NCBI GenBank assembly: GCA_035628505.1 | Contig: DASPJR010000225.1 | Location: 35,832-99,831 of the forward strand | Length of the DNA: 64,000 nucleotides | Source of the DNA: DASPJR01 sp035628505 | GTDB lineage: Bacteria; Planctomycetota; SZUA-567; H5-PLA8 | Direction of reading: 5' to 3' | In this document: in pieces, positions 9,312 to 17,429 of the stretch | Numbering within the stretch: position 1 is the first letter of the stretch | How the letters are laid out: each line of letters begins with the position of its first letter | Program-made: the position numbers and the translations under genes | The notes under the pieces: model-generated | Seen by the model: the letters and a program-made list of their open reading frames with translations, nothing else | The model's database searches: none | Told to the model about the DNA's origin: nothing

Positions 9312-10984
9312 AGAGCATTCAGATTCTCATTTTTAGCGTCATCTTTACCGTGCTGGGCCTGGCGGGGGGCTATTTCGCGGCCGGACAAACTAAGTCGAGT
9401 CAATCCGGAGGAGGCAGTCATGGCCATGGGCACGGACATGGACACGATGGCGGAAACCACGAGCCTCATGACGAAGCCGGTAAAAAGCGGCTCTCTCCGC
9501 AGGCACTAAAGAATCTCGGCGTCACGGTGAAAGAAGTAGAGACGCAGGAATTCTATAAATACAAGCCGATCCCCGCAGTCATCGTCGAGCCGCGCAGTGC
9601 AACGCAACCTGTGATCGCGCCGGTCGGCGGCATCGTCAGCGACGTTCATATCGAGCCGGGCATGATGGTCGATAGCGGCAGCGTACTGATCACCATCGTC
9701 CGCGATGCCATTCCGCGCCCAGCGCTGACGCTCACGGAAGAGATCATCAAGCCCGTCAGTGAGGAATTTCACAAGACGCTTGGCGAACTGAGAGCCGCGC
9801 AACGGTCAGTAAGCCTGCTCAAAACTGAGCTTGAGCGCGTCAGCAAGTTTACACAGGGCGATCAGCCTGTTCTTCCGCGCAAGAACGAGATCGATCTGCG
9901 GAACGAACTCGCCCGCGCGCAGCAAACACTCGAGAACATTCAGGAGAAGCTGAGCCACCATGGGTTTACGGAGCAACAGATTGCTGACGTAGCTTCGGGC
10001 AAGGCTGTGGCGACCGTTAGTGCTGAAGTCTGGCAGCGAGCGCTGCAGCGCAATGGGCTGTGGAGTGAGCAGGCCGGGGCAATCTATGCGGCGCTGCCCG
10101 ACGACATCCGCAAAGCCCCCTGGGCCGTCGCAGCGCTTGGAGAACTAAGTGCGTCCGGTCTCGCGACAGCAGAACTTGCAACGTGGATCAAACAGGATGC
10201 ATCCGCCGGCACGCACTTCATCGCAGTTGCTTCCCTGCTGCAGCAAGGCACAACGCTCGCGCAAATCAGGGTGCTTCAGCAGCACGGCGCCCTGAGTCCT
10301 GTGGTCGAAGTGCGCGCACCCGCTCCAAAAAACACTCCAGACTGGGACGTTCAGCAGTTGCTCGTTAAGCGCAATGAACGTGTTGAAGCTGGCGCTCCGC
10401 TCGCGATCCTCAGCGATTCGCGGCTGATGCTTCTGAAAGTTGAGCCGGTGGGCACGGAGCTTTCGGCGCTAACTCGGGCGATTGAGCAAGACTTCGCTGC
10501 CGATGCGATGCCCATGTCTGATCAAACTGGACCTGCGCTGAGCGGATTGAAACTTCTAAGTCTCTTTCACGGTGCGCTGACTTCAGGCGACAAACCGGGC
10601 TCGACGATCTCGTACGCACGCGCTGATAACAAGCCTCTCAGGATCAAGAACGATCCCGATCAGCGAAAGTATCGCACCTGGCAGTTGCGTACCGGCCAGA
10701 AGTATGTCCTCCGCGTGCCTGTCGAGAAACTCACCGATGTCTTTGTCCTGCCTGCCGCTGCGGTAACCGAAGACGGCGCAGACAAGGTCGTTTTCGTCCA
10801 GAACGGAGACAACTTTGAGGCTCGTAAAGTTGTGGTCGTCCATCGCGATCACAAGAACGCGGTCATCGACAGCAAGCATTCAGATTTGTTCGATGGCGAG
10901 CCTGTGGTTCAACACGGCGCTTTCGGTCTGGGACTGGCGCTGAAGACTGAAAGCGGCCCAGTCGGGCATGGCCATGAGCACTAA
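9308..10984 (+). CDS. czcB: RND efflux membrane fusion protein, CzcB-like, His-rich
   Basis: Periplasmic adaptor of the second pump, 558 residues, longer than typical CzcB. An N-terminal membrane segment (FSVIFTVLGLAGGYFAAGQ) is followed directly by a metal-binding run HGHGHGHGHDGGNHEPHDE (about residues 39-57). Lipoyl/barrel elements flank a long helical insertion (about 150-330). That region contains a further alpha-helical block, roughly residues 230-320, that looks like an added domain. The C-terminus ends GHGHEH. It overlaps czcC and lies 12 bp before czcA. The His clusters suggest Zn, Co or Ni rather than Cu, by inference. Confidence 0.85.
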   Translation: MKSIQILIFSVIFTVLGLAGGYFAAGQTKSSQSGGGSHGHGHGHGHDGGNHEPHDEAGKKRLSPQALKNLGVTVKEVETQEFYKYKPIPAVIVEPRSATQPVIAPVGGIVSDVHIEPGMMVDSGSVLITIVRDAIPRPALTLTEEIIKPVSEEFHKTLGELRAAQRSVSLLKTELERVSKFTQGDQPVLPRKNEIDLRNELARAQQTLENIQEKLSHHGFTEQQIADVASGKAVATVSAEVWQRALQRNGLWSEQAGAIYAALPDDIRKAPWAVAALGELSASGLATAELATWIKQDASAGTHFIAVASLLQQGTTLAQIRVLQQHGALSPVVEVRAPAPKNTPDWDVQQLLVKRNERVEAGAPLAILSDSRLMLLKVEPVGTELSALTRAIEQDFAADAMPMSDQTGPALSGLKLLSLFHGALTSGDKPGSTISYARADNKPLRIKNDPDQRKYRTWQLRTGQKYVLRVPVEKLTDVFVLPAAAVTEDGADKVVFVQNGDNFEARKVVVVHRDHKNAVIDSKHSDLFDGEPVVQHGAFGLGLALKTESGPVGHGHEH

Positions 10985-10996
10985 GGAACCGAGCCC

Positions 10997-13900
10997 ATGT
11001 TGAACTGGATAATCGCCTTTTCACTGAAAAATCGCCTGTTCATCGTGATCACGGCGCTTGTGGTCGCATGGTTCGGCGCGTACACCGCGCTGCAGATGCC
11101 CATCGATGTCCTGCCGGACCTCGACAGGCCGACAGTAACGATCATCTCTGAAGCACATGCCTTGGTGCCGGAGGACGTCGAGCGGCTGGTCACCCGGCCG
11201 ATTGAACAGGTCTTGAATGGCGCCACTGGAGTGACGCGGGTGCGCTCGGTTTCTGGACTCGGCCTCTCTGTCATTCATGTCGAATTTGGCTGGAACACAG
11301 AGATCTTCCGCAATCGCCAGATCGTCGCAGAAAAGCTGCAACTTGCGCGCGCCAAACTGCCGGGCGACGTCGATGTTCAACTCGCGCCCATCTCCAGCAT
11401 TATGGGGCAAGTCCAACTCATCGGTATCCAGAGCAAGAGCGGCCAGACCGACGTGGGCTCAATGCGCGCCATCGCTGATCAGACGATCAAACCTCGCTTG
11501 ATGTCGATTGCCGGCGTCGCACAGGCGACATCCATTGGAGGCGCATCGCGGCAACTTCAGATCACAGTTGACGCGGAAAAGCTGCGGATCTTTGACGTGA
11601 CGCTCCCAGAGGTTGAAGAAGCCGTCAAGAAGACGAACGTCGATGCCTCCGGTGGCTATCTCGACCTCGGCGCGACGGCACCCGTCATCACCGTCACGGG
11701 TCGAGCCCTGGCGGAAGATCAGATTGCCAGCGCTGTCATCAGGCCTGATCCCCTGAGGCCAGTCCGCATCAGCGATGTGGCCGAGGTCCATTTTGGCCCA
11801 GCCTCTGTTCTGATTGGTGAAGCCGGTGTCAGCGGCAAGCCTGGCGTGATCATGACCATTTTCAAGCAGCCCGAGACCGACACGACAGCGTTAACCAATC
11901 GGGTAAACCAGGAACTTGCTGACATTCAGAAGGCGCTGCCGGCCGACGTTCAGATTGTCGATGATGTGTTCCAGCAGGCGGCCTTCATCCACCGAGCCGT
12001 GGACAACGTTGTCGATGCGGTTCGAGATGGCGCGATACTTGTCGTCATTATCCTGTTCGCGTTTCTCGTGAACTTCAGAACGACGTTCATCACTCTTACT
12101 GCCATCCCCTTATCGATTGCCATTACTGCAATCGTTTTCGCCATCTTCGGTCTATCGATAAATACGATGACCCTTGGCGGGTTGGCAGTCGCGATCGGCG
12201 CACTCGTCGATGATGCCATTGTAGACGTGGAAAATGTCTTTCGCCGCCTGCGCGAGAACTCGACCAAAGCGAAGCCGCTCAGTCCCCTCCTGGTCATCTT
12301 CCGCGCTTCAAGCGAAGTGCGGAACCCCATACTTATTGGAACACTGCTAGTTGTGGTCGTCTACTTTCCGCTCTTTTATCTCACCGGACTGGAAGGCCGG
12401 CTTTTCACGCCCATCGGCGTCGCCTACATCGTCAGCACACTTGCTTCGCTCATCGTTTCGCTAACCGTTACGCCGGTGCTGTGCTACTACCTGCTTGGCC
12501 GGCAATCCGCGGAGCATACCCGCGATGGCTGGCTGGTGCGCGGGCTGAAGCCCGTGGCTCGATCCGTGATCCGCTTCAGCATGACTCATGCGATGCCGAT
12601 TCTGTCGATGCTGATCTGCACCGTCCTCATCGGCATCTTCGTTCTGGCCACGCGTGGCTCGCAGTTCCTTCCGTCATTCAACGAAGGCACTGCGCAGATC
12701 AATATGTTCCTGCCGCCCGAAACGGGTCTCAAGACATCTGACGAATTCGGCCGCAGGCTTGAACAAGTACTCATGGCTGTGAAGGGCGTGAAGAACGTGG
12801 GCCGCCGGACTGGGCGAGCTGAAGGCGATGAACACGCCGAGGGCGTCAACGCTACCGAAGCCATCATTACGTTAGACCCAGGCTCTGGACGCTCTCGCGA
12901 AGAGATCCTCGACGAGATCAGGCACAAGCTTGCCGACGAGTTCCCTGGCATTGCGACTGGTGTCGATCAGCCGCTGGCCCATCTGCTCAGCCATCTTCTC
13001 TCTGGCGTTAACGCGCAGGTCGCGATCAAGGTATACGGACCTGATCTCCATGTCTTGCGCCGCACTGCGCAGGAAATCGAAGCGGCGCTGAAGCCCATTG
13101 CCGGCGTGACCGACCTGTACACGCAGCCGCTCGTCCTGATCGACAAGATTGCCGTCGAACCCAGGCGCGAGCAACTCGCGCAGGCGGGCCTCACAGTAAA
13201 GGACGTGGCCGAAGTCTTCGAACTAGGCGGTGGTGGCGAAGAAATCTCGCGCATGTCGGTCGGACAGGTCAGCTTTCCGATCATCGTCCGGCTCGCAGAG
13301 AAGGACCGCCAGAACCTGGATAGCTGGCGCAACCTGCACCTGCGCGGGGCCAGCGGCGAACGTGTCGTGCTCTCTGATGTGGCCGAGGTCAAGCTGGTCA
13401 AGACGCCGAATAACATCAGTCGTGAAAACGTCTCCAGAAGAGCGGTGGTCCAACACAACGTTGCTGGCCGGTCGCTGGGAGAAGTTGTGGCGGATGTCGA
13501 GAAGGCACTGGAACCTATTCGCCGCAAACTCGCGGCAACGCCGGGTTATTCCATCCGCGTCAGCGGCCAGTTTGAAGCGCAGGCGGAAGCCACGCGGCTG
13601 ATCACGATCCTCAGCGCGATCTCGCTTGCTGCCATGTTCCTAATCCTGTTCATGCATTTTCGCTCGATCAACCTCAGCCTGCAGGTGCTCCTCAGCATCC
13701 CCATGGCGTTCGTGGGCGCGGTGGCGTACATCGTTCTGAGCGGACAAACAATGTCCGTGGCAACGCTGGTGGGTTTAATTTCCCTTGGCGGGATTGCGGC
13801 TCGTAATGCGATTCTCCTGCTCGACCACTACCTGCATCTGATGCGCGAGGAAAAGCAGAGCTTCAGCCAGGAGATGATCATTCGCGCGGGCCAGGAACGA

Positions 13901-14218
13901 ATGGTTCCGGTGCTGATGACCGCGCTCTGCAGTGGCATCGCGCTGGTGCCGTTGGCGTTGTCGCCCGACCAGCCAGGGCGCGAGATTCTTTATCCGGTCG
14001 CCACTGTCATCATCGGCGGCTTGATCTCCAGCACGTTGCTCGACTTCTTAGTCACTCCAGGTGTGTTCTGGACCTTCGGCAGACGCGACGCAGAGCGTAT
14101 TGCCGCAACACCGCATCACCTCGACAAGGCGGCCGAGGAGATCGCGCGTGAGTTCGAGAGCAGTCCGCCATCGTCGGACGATCATGGTCCCGAGGGGAAG
14201 GGGTTTGTGCATGCTTAA
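10997..14218 (+). CDS. czcA: heavy-metal RND efflux pump, CzcA family
   Basis: Inner-membrane pump of the second tripartite system, 1073 residues, a normal family length. The start MLNWIIAFSLKNRLFIVI is typical. The TM4 region reads GGLAVAIGALVDDAIVDVEN (about 393-412), with the acidic residues used in proton transfer. It ends in a cytoplasmic acidic tail. The TM4 sequence differs from the CusA-like pump at 1228-4914, so the two pumps are not recent duplicates and probably export different metals. It is coupled to the following small gene by an 8-bp overlap. Confidence 0.9.
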   Translation: MLNWIIAFSLKNRLFIVITALVVAWFGAYTALQMPIDVLPDLDRPTVTIISEAHALVPEDVERLVTRPIEQVLNGATGVTRVRSVSGLGLSVIHVEFGWNTEIFRNRQIVAEKLQLARAKLPGDVDVQLAPISSIMGQVQLIGIQSKSGQTDVGSMRAIADQTIKPRLMSIAGVAQATSIGGASRQLQITVDAEKLRIFDVTLPEVEEAVKKTNVDASGGYLDLGATAPVITVTGRALAEDQIASAVIRPDPLRPVRISDVAEVHFGPASVLIGEAGVSGKPGVIMTIFKQPETDTTALTNRVNQELADIQKALPADVQIVDDVFQQAAFIHRAVDNVVDAVRDGAILVVIILFAFLVNFRTTFITLTAIPLSIAITAIVFAIFGLSINTMTLGGLAVAIGALVDDAIVDVENVFRRLRENSTKAKPLSPLLVIFRASSEVRNPILIGTLLVVVVYFPLFYLTGLEGRLFTPIGVAYIVSTLASLIVSLTVTPVLCYYLLGRQSAEHTRDGWLVRGLKPVARSVIRFSMTHAMPILSMLICTVLIGIFVLATRGSQFLPSFNEGTAQINMFLPPETGLKTSDEFGRRLEQVLMAVKGVKNVGRRTGRAEGDEHAEGVNATEAIITLDPGSGRSREEILDEIRHKLADEFPGIATGVDQPLAHLLSHLLSGVNAQVAIKVYGPDLHVLRRTAQEIEAALKPIAGVTDLYTQPLVLIDKIAVEPRREQLAQAGLTVKDVAEVFELGGGGEEISRMSVGQVSFPIIVRLAEKDRQNLDSWRNLHLRGASGERVVLSDVAEVKLVKTPNNISRENVSRRAVVQHNVAGRSLGEVVADVEKALEPIRRKLAATPGYSIRVSGQFEAQAEATRLITILSAISLAAMFLILFMHFRSINLSLQVLLSIPMAFVGAVAYIVLSGQTMSVATLVGLISLGGIAARNAILLLDHYLHLMREEKQSFSQEMIIRAGQERMVPVLMTALCSGIALVPLALSPDQPGREILYPVATVIIGGLISSTLLDFLVTPGVFWTFGRRDAERIAATPHHLDKAAEEIAREFESSPPSSDDHGPEGKGFVHA

Positions 14219-14666
14219 GGGAAATTGGCTGATTGTTCTGGTCTTCATGTTGTTAAGCGCGGCAGTGAGCGCCGCCGACAAGAAGGACGACCACCACCAC
14301 GATGAATCCGGACCGAACGGAGGCGAACTGCAGGACGTCGGTGACAAGGGCGGTCATCACGTTGAAGTGAAGCACGATCACAGGAACGGAAAGACAAACT
14401 TCTGGGTGATCGGTAAAAACGCGAAGACTGCCGTTGCGCTTCCGACCAACGAACCGCCGAAGATCAATCTCAAGACGAAAGAGGGCAACAAGAAGATTGA
14501 GATGAAGCCGGTGAACGAAAAGGATGGCAAGGCCACGCAGTGGGAAGCTGCCGACGAAGGCTTAAAGCAGGACCCGCTCGACGGCCGCATCCAATTTAAG
14601 CTCGAGGACGGCAAGACGTACAACGTGAAACTCGATCCGCACTTCGGCAAGGAACACAAACACTAA
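14211..14666 (+). CDS. small secreted His-rich protein, last gene of the CzcCBA-like operon
   Basis: A protein of about 151 residues starting at the ATG at 14211, inside the end of czcA. It has a signal peptide (LIVLVFMLLSAAVSA), a His cluster just after cleavage (DKKDDHHHDESGPNGGE), a single beta-rich domain, and a second His pair at the C-terminus (HFGKEHKH). The body resembles small periplasmic proteins that accompany Czc pumps, with alternating strands and many lysines, but I cannot name the family. Co-expression with the pump and two His clusters suggest a periplasmic metal donor. Confidence 0.75.
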   Translation: MLKGNWLIVLVFMLLSAAVSAADKKDDHHHDESGPNGGELQDVGDKGGHHVEVKHDHRNGKTNFWVIGKNAKTAVALPTNEPPKINLKTKEGNKKIEMKPVNEKDGKATQWEAADEGLKQDPLDGRIQFKLEDGKTYNVKLDPHFGKEHKH

Positions 14667-14680
14667 TAGCATAAGGAAAC

Positions 14681-14702
14681 CGGCGGCTCATCCGAGCCGC
14701 TG
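14681..14702 (+). terminator. hairpin after the CzcCBA-like operon
   Basis: The inverted repeat GCGGCTC-ATCC-GAGCCGC, extended by two further pairs including one G-U, begins 14 bp after the last stop codon. There is no strong T-run after it, so it may be a weak intrinsic terminator or an mRNA-protecting hairpin. Confidence 0.5.
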
Positions 14703-15276
14703 GTATGGGATCGTCAGATCTTGTCAGCGGCGCAGAGCAAGTAAGGTCGATCCAGGTCAACCAACGGGTGTCGTTGCCAGAATTAAGTCGCGCTGCAGAA
14801 AGACGTTTACGCTGTAAGCTCCTGTTTGTAAGGGGGGTTGGAAGAAGGACACCCGTCGTGTCCCTCCCTCTCCGCCAGTTTTTGTCGCAAGTCATCTCTA
14901 CATCAGTCGATAGCCTGTAAACCCAGTTGTTACAACGAGATGCATCATCGGTTCGCATGGATCGTGATGGATTGAATTGTAGCATTCGGCACTCATGGAT
15001 GTGCTCTTGCTCCAGTTCTGCTCCCGCGTGTGCTACTTTAGAGCAACCGCGTGAATTCTATTAGCGTCCGCGGCCGAACGATTCACCCATCCTTTAACCT
15101 TTAACAACCAGGCTTGCCTGCGACCACGAGAGTGATCCAGTACATCGCATATTTGCGGTCCCGCGACTGAGCTTTAACTCGAAGGGCCCTGACCTTTCTG
15201 GATGTTTCGAAAACGTCGTCAGAATCAAGGCACAAGCATTGCTCCTGCTTTTCATGGATATTTTGGAGGGCAACGC
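14703..15276. other. non-coding gap carrying the right att-like repeat
   Basis: No convincing gene lies between the operon hairpin and the gene at 15277. The only recognisable element is the tRNA-Ser-like repeat at 14861-14882. The island edge is therefore placed here, and the right part (14883-15276) must contain the promoter of the 15277 gene. Confidence 0.6.
14861..14882 (+). repeat. att-like direct repeat, right copy (tRNA-Ser 3' end)
   Basis: Exact 22-bp copy of 657-678, in the same orientation. It begins TCCCTCCCTCTCCGCCA, which matches the 3' end of a tRNA-Ser. The preceding bases do not form a T-loop, so no full tRNA is present. Together with the left copy it brackets about 14.2 kb containing only the integrase remnant and the two metal efflux operons. 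Confidence 0.7.
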
Positions 15277-15936
15277 ATGTTCAAAAATTCTCGAGCCCTG
15301 GTTACCGGAATATTCGCGGCACTTCTGGTCACGCCAGTGGCGATCGCAAGCACGCCTGCAACGGTAAAACAGCCGGTGTTTCTCATCTGTCCCTCTACGG
15401 CAAAGAACAGTGCTTTGTCGCTATATGTCATGGTTGATAGCCGGGATCGCAGCAAAGTGCGGTCGTTCGGGATCGAGGAACTGAGCGGCCTAAACTCATT
15501 CGGCTCTTCCTACGATAACGTGCTCGCCGCGCAAGCAGACCCCACAACCAGGCGCACGCAGATAGGCGTTCTTGAAGCCAGAGATTTTGGTCGACGGCAA
15601 TTGGTCGTCGAAAAGGACGATGTACTGCACATAACCCTCACGCCTCGCCGCGACGGGTCACTCTCGGTCATGTGTGATGTGCGGGTAGGTTCTTCCAAGC
15701 GCTTTGTGATCGGCGGCAAGGACAGTGACAAGCGTGCAGTTGTACTGAGGTACGACGAAAGCAGCGAGTCATGGCATGCGCAGGTCGAGGCGCTTACCGA
15801 TAGTACGGGGAAAAAGGTCGAGGGCGCCATCGGAAGGCGCATCACGGGAGTTCTCTTCCCCGTCGCCAGTACGGGCATCTACATGGTTGCCGTCGCCTTC
15901 GACGATGGGACTGGAGTTCTCCTCCTCGATCGATAG
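15277..15936 (+). CDS. secreted protein of unknown function
   Basis: The ATG at 15277 has a good ribosome binding site (TTGGAGGG about 7 bp upstream), so it is preferred over the upstream ATG at 15202. The product of about 219 residues has a signal peptide (LVTGIFAALLVTPVAIA). A soluble domain with two cysteines and many beta strands follows (VFLICPSTAKNSALSLYVMV, then VGSSKRFVIGGKD). I do not recognise the family. It lies 21 bp before the AI-2E family permease in the same direction, so the two may be one transcript. Confidence 0.7.
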   Translation: MFKNSRALVTGIFAALLVTPVAIASTPATVKQPVFLICPSTAKNSALSLYVMVDSRDRSKVRSFGIEELSGLNSFGSSYDNVLAAQADPTTRRTQIGVLEARDFGRRQLVVEKDDVLHITLTPRRDGSLSVMCDVRVGSSKRFVIGGKDSDKRAVVLRYDESSESWHAQVEALTDSTGKKVEGAIGRRITGVLFPVASTGIYMVAVAFDDGTGVLLLDR

Positions 15937-15957
15937 TTTCAGGTAAAGCAACACGTA

Positions 15958-17043
15958 ATGAGCACCGCAACCAGCAGACTGCATTCGGCTTCATTGATTG
16001 CATTTCTGCTTTTGCTTGTGCTGTTCACTGCAATTCTGATCGCGATGGTGGCGCCGTTCACTTTAGCGGTGCTGATGGGCGCAATCTTTGCAATTCTCAC
16101 CACTCCGGTGTATCAGAAATTTCGCGACCGCGGCCTTGGTCCCAGGTTAAGCGCCGGCCTGGTGACCTTGGGTGTGATTGCCATTATTATTGCGCCGCTC
16201 GGAGGATTCGCCTACTCGGGCGTGAAACAGGGACGCGCCATATTCGAAGCGCTTTCCCAGGAGGATCGGCTCTCGTTCGAAGCCGTATCCCAACGTGTCA
16301 GTACCTGGCCTGGCGCTGAAACACTATTGGGCACACCGGAAGAAATTGAAAGCCAGATGCGTACCGCTGTTGCATCCGTCAGCCGGACGGCAACCAGCAT
16401 CGTGCTGGCAATTGCGAGTGCGATCCCGGAGAAACTGCTTCAGGTTGCTCTCTCGGTGGTTTCATGTTTCTTTCTCCTCATTGATGGGCGCAGGCTCGTG
16501 GGCTGGGCCAGAGAGAAAATCCCGCTGGAATCAAATGTTCGCGAGACACTGATCAATTCGTTTCGCGATACCGCCATTTCAGTGATCTGGGCGACTCTGG
16601 CCGCCGCCGCGGCGCAGGCCCTGTTAATGATGATTGCCTTCTGGGCATTATCGATTCCAGGCGCAACTCTTGCCGGCGGCGCGACGTTCATCTTTGCCTG
16701 GATTCCAGTGATCGGCAGCACTCCCGTCTGGGCGGCGGGCGCCATCTATCTTTACATCCAGGGCGAAGTGGCGATGGCAGTGTTGATGGTCATTATCGGT
16801 TTACTCATCAGTGTTACGGACAACTTTATCCGTCCGATGATTCTGAAGGGACGCAATGACATGCATGCGCTGGTCAGCTTGCTTGCGATATTCGGCGGGA
16901 TCGATCAATTCGGAATTTTCGGTGTCTTCTATGGACCCATCTTAGCCGCTGTTGTGCTCGCATTATTTAACGTGTGGCCCGTCATCGGCCAGCGTTTTGG
17001 CTTCCTGCCCACGCCTCAACCCGTGCAACCAAACACGCAATAA
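15958..17043 (+). CDS. AI-2E family transporter (PerM/YdiK-like permease)
   Basis: Polytopic membrane protein of 361 residues with the layout of the AI-2E transporter family. An N-terminal helix pair (residues about 15-80) is followed by an extracytoplasmic/amphipathic domain rich in charged helices (about 95-160). C-terminal helices follow, containing the conserved FAWIPVIGSTPVW segment and the D-N-F-I-R-P-x-x-L-K-G-R loop. Members export AI-2-like or other small molecules, or act as Na+/H+ antiporters, so the substrate is unknown here. It probably shares a transcript with the secreted protein just upstream. Confidence 0.88.
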   Translation: MSTATSRLHSASLIAFLLLLVLFTAILIAMVAPFTLAVLMGAIFAILTTPVYQKFRDRGLGPRLSAGLVTLGVIAIIIAPLGGFAYSGVKQGRAIFEALSQEDRLSFEAVSQRVSTWPGAETLLGTPEEIESQMRTAVASVSRTATSIVLAIASAIPEKLLQVALSVVSCFFLLIDGRRLVGWAREKIPLESNVRETLINSFRDTAISVIWATLAAAAAQALLMMIAFWALSIPGATLAGGATFIFAWIPVIGSTPVWAAGAIYLYIQGEVAMAVLMVIIGLLISVTDNFIRPMILKGRNDMHALVSLLAIFGGIDQFGIFGVFYGPILAAVVLALFNVWPVIGQRFGFLPTPQPVQPNTQ

Positions 17044-17146
17044 AGGCTCTCTTGAGCTCGAATAGAAAGTCTCAGACAAGGACATGCGGCAAAAACACGA
17101 TTGTCAGCACAGGTCGCATAGTAAACGTGAATCTTTAAGGAGAATA

Positions 17147-17219
17147 TAGGCCCGCAGGGATTCGAACCCTGGACCAAGGGATTATGAGTCCCCTGCTCTC
17201 ACCGCTGAGCTACGGGCCC
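17147..17219 (-). tRNA. tRNA with CAU anticodon, probably tRNA-Ile2
   Basis: A full 73-nt cloverleaf can be folded on the minus strand: acceptor GGGCCCG/CGGGCCT, D-stem GCTC/GAGC, anticodon stem GGGGA/TCCCT, T-stem CAGGG/CCCTG with loop TTCGAAT. Anticodon CAU lies at 17186-17184, and CCA is not encoded. The anticodon stem-loop and variable region (CTCATAA ... TTGGTC) resemble the minor tRNA-Ile whose C34 is modified to lysidine, rather than initiator or elongator tRNA-Met. The Ile assignment is by resemblance, while the tRNA call itself is firm. Confidence 0.93.
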
Positions 17220-17429
17220 GGTGCGTGTATTATGCTTCAGACGCCCGCTTAGAACAAGCGTGGGCGCAGCGTGCGCCGCTGAATTCCAGCGGCTGAAGTG
17301 GCTACCTGAAGTGTACACACTATACAACCACTCTGAGAGTTCACGTATGTGTTACGAGTGAAGCCGCAACATTTTTGTGTGGCACACAAATTGTTTTGCG
17401 GGTCGGACAACCGGTCAGGAAACCGACTT

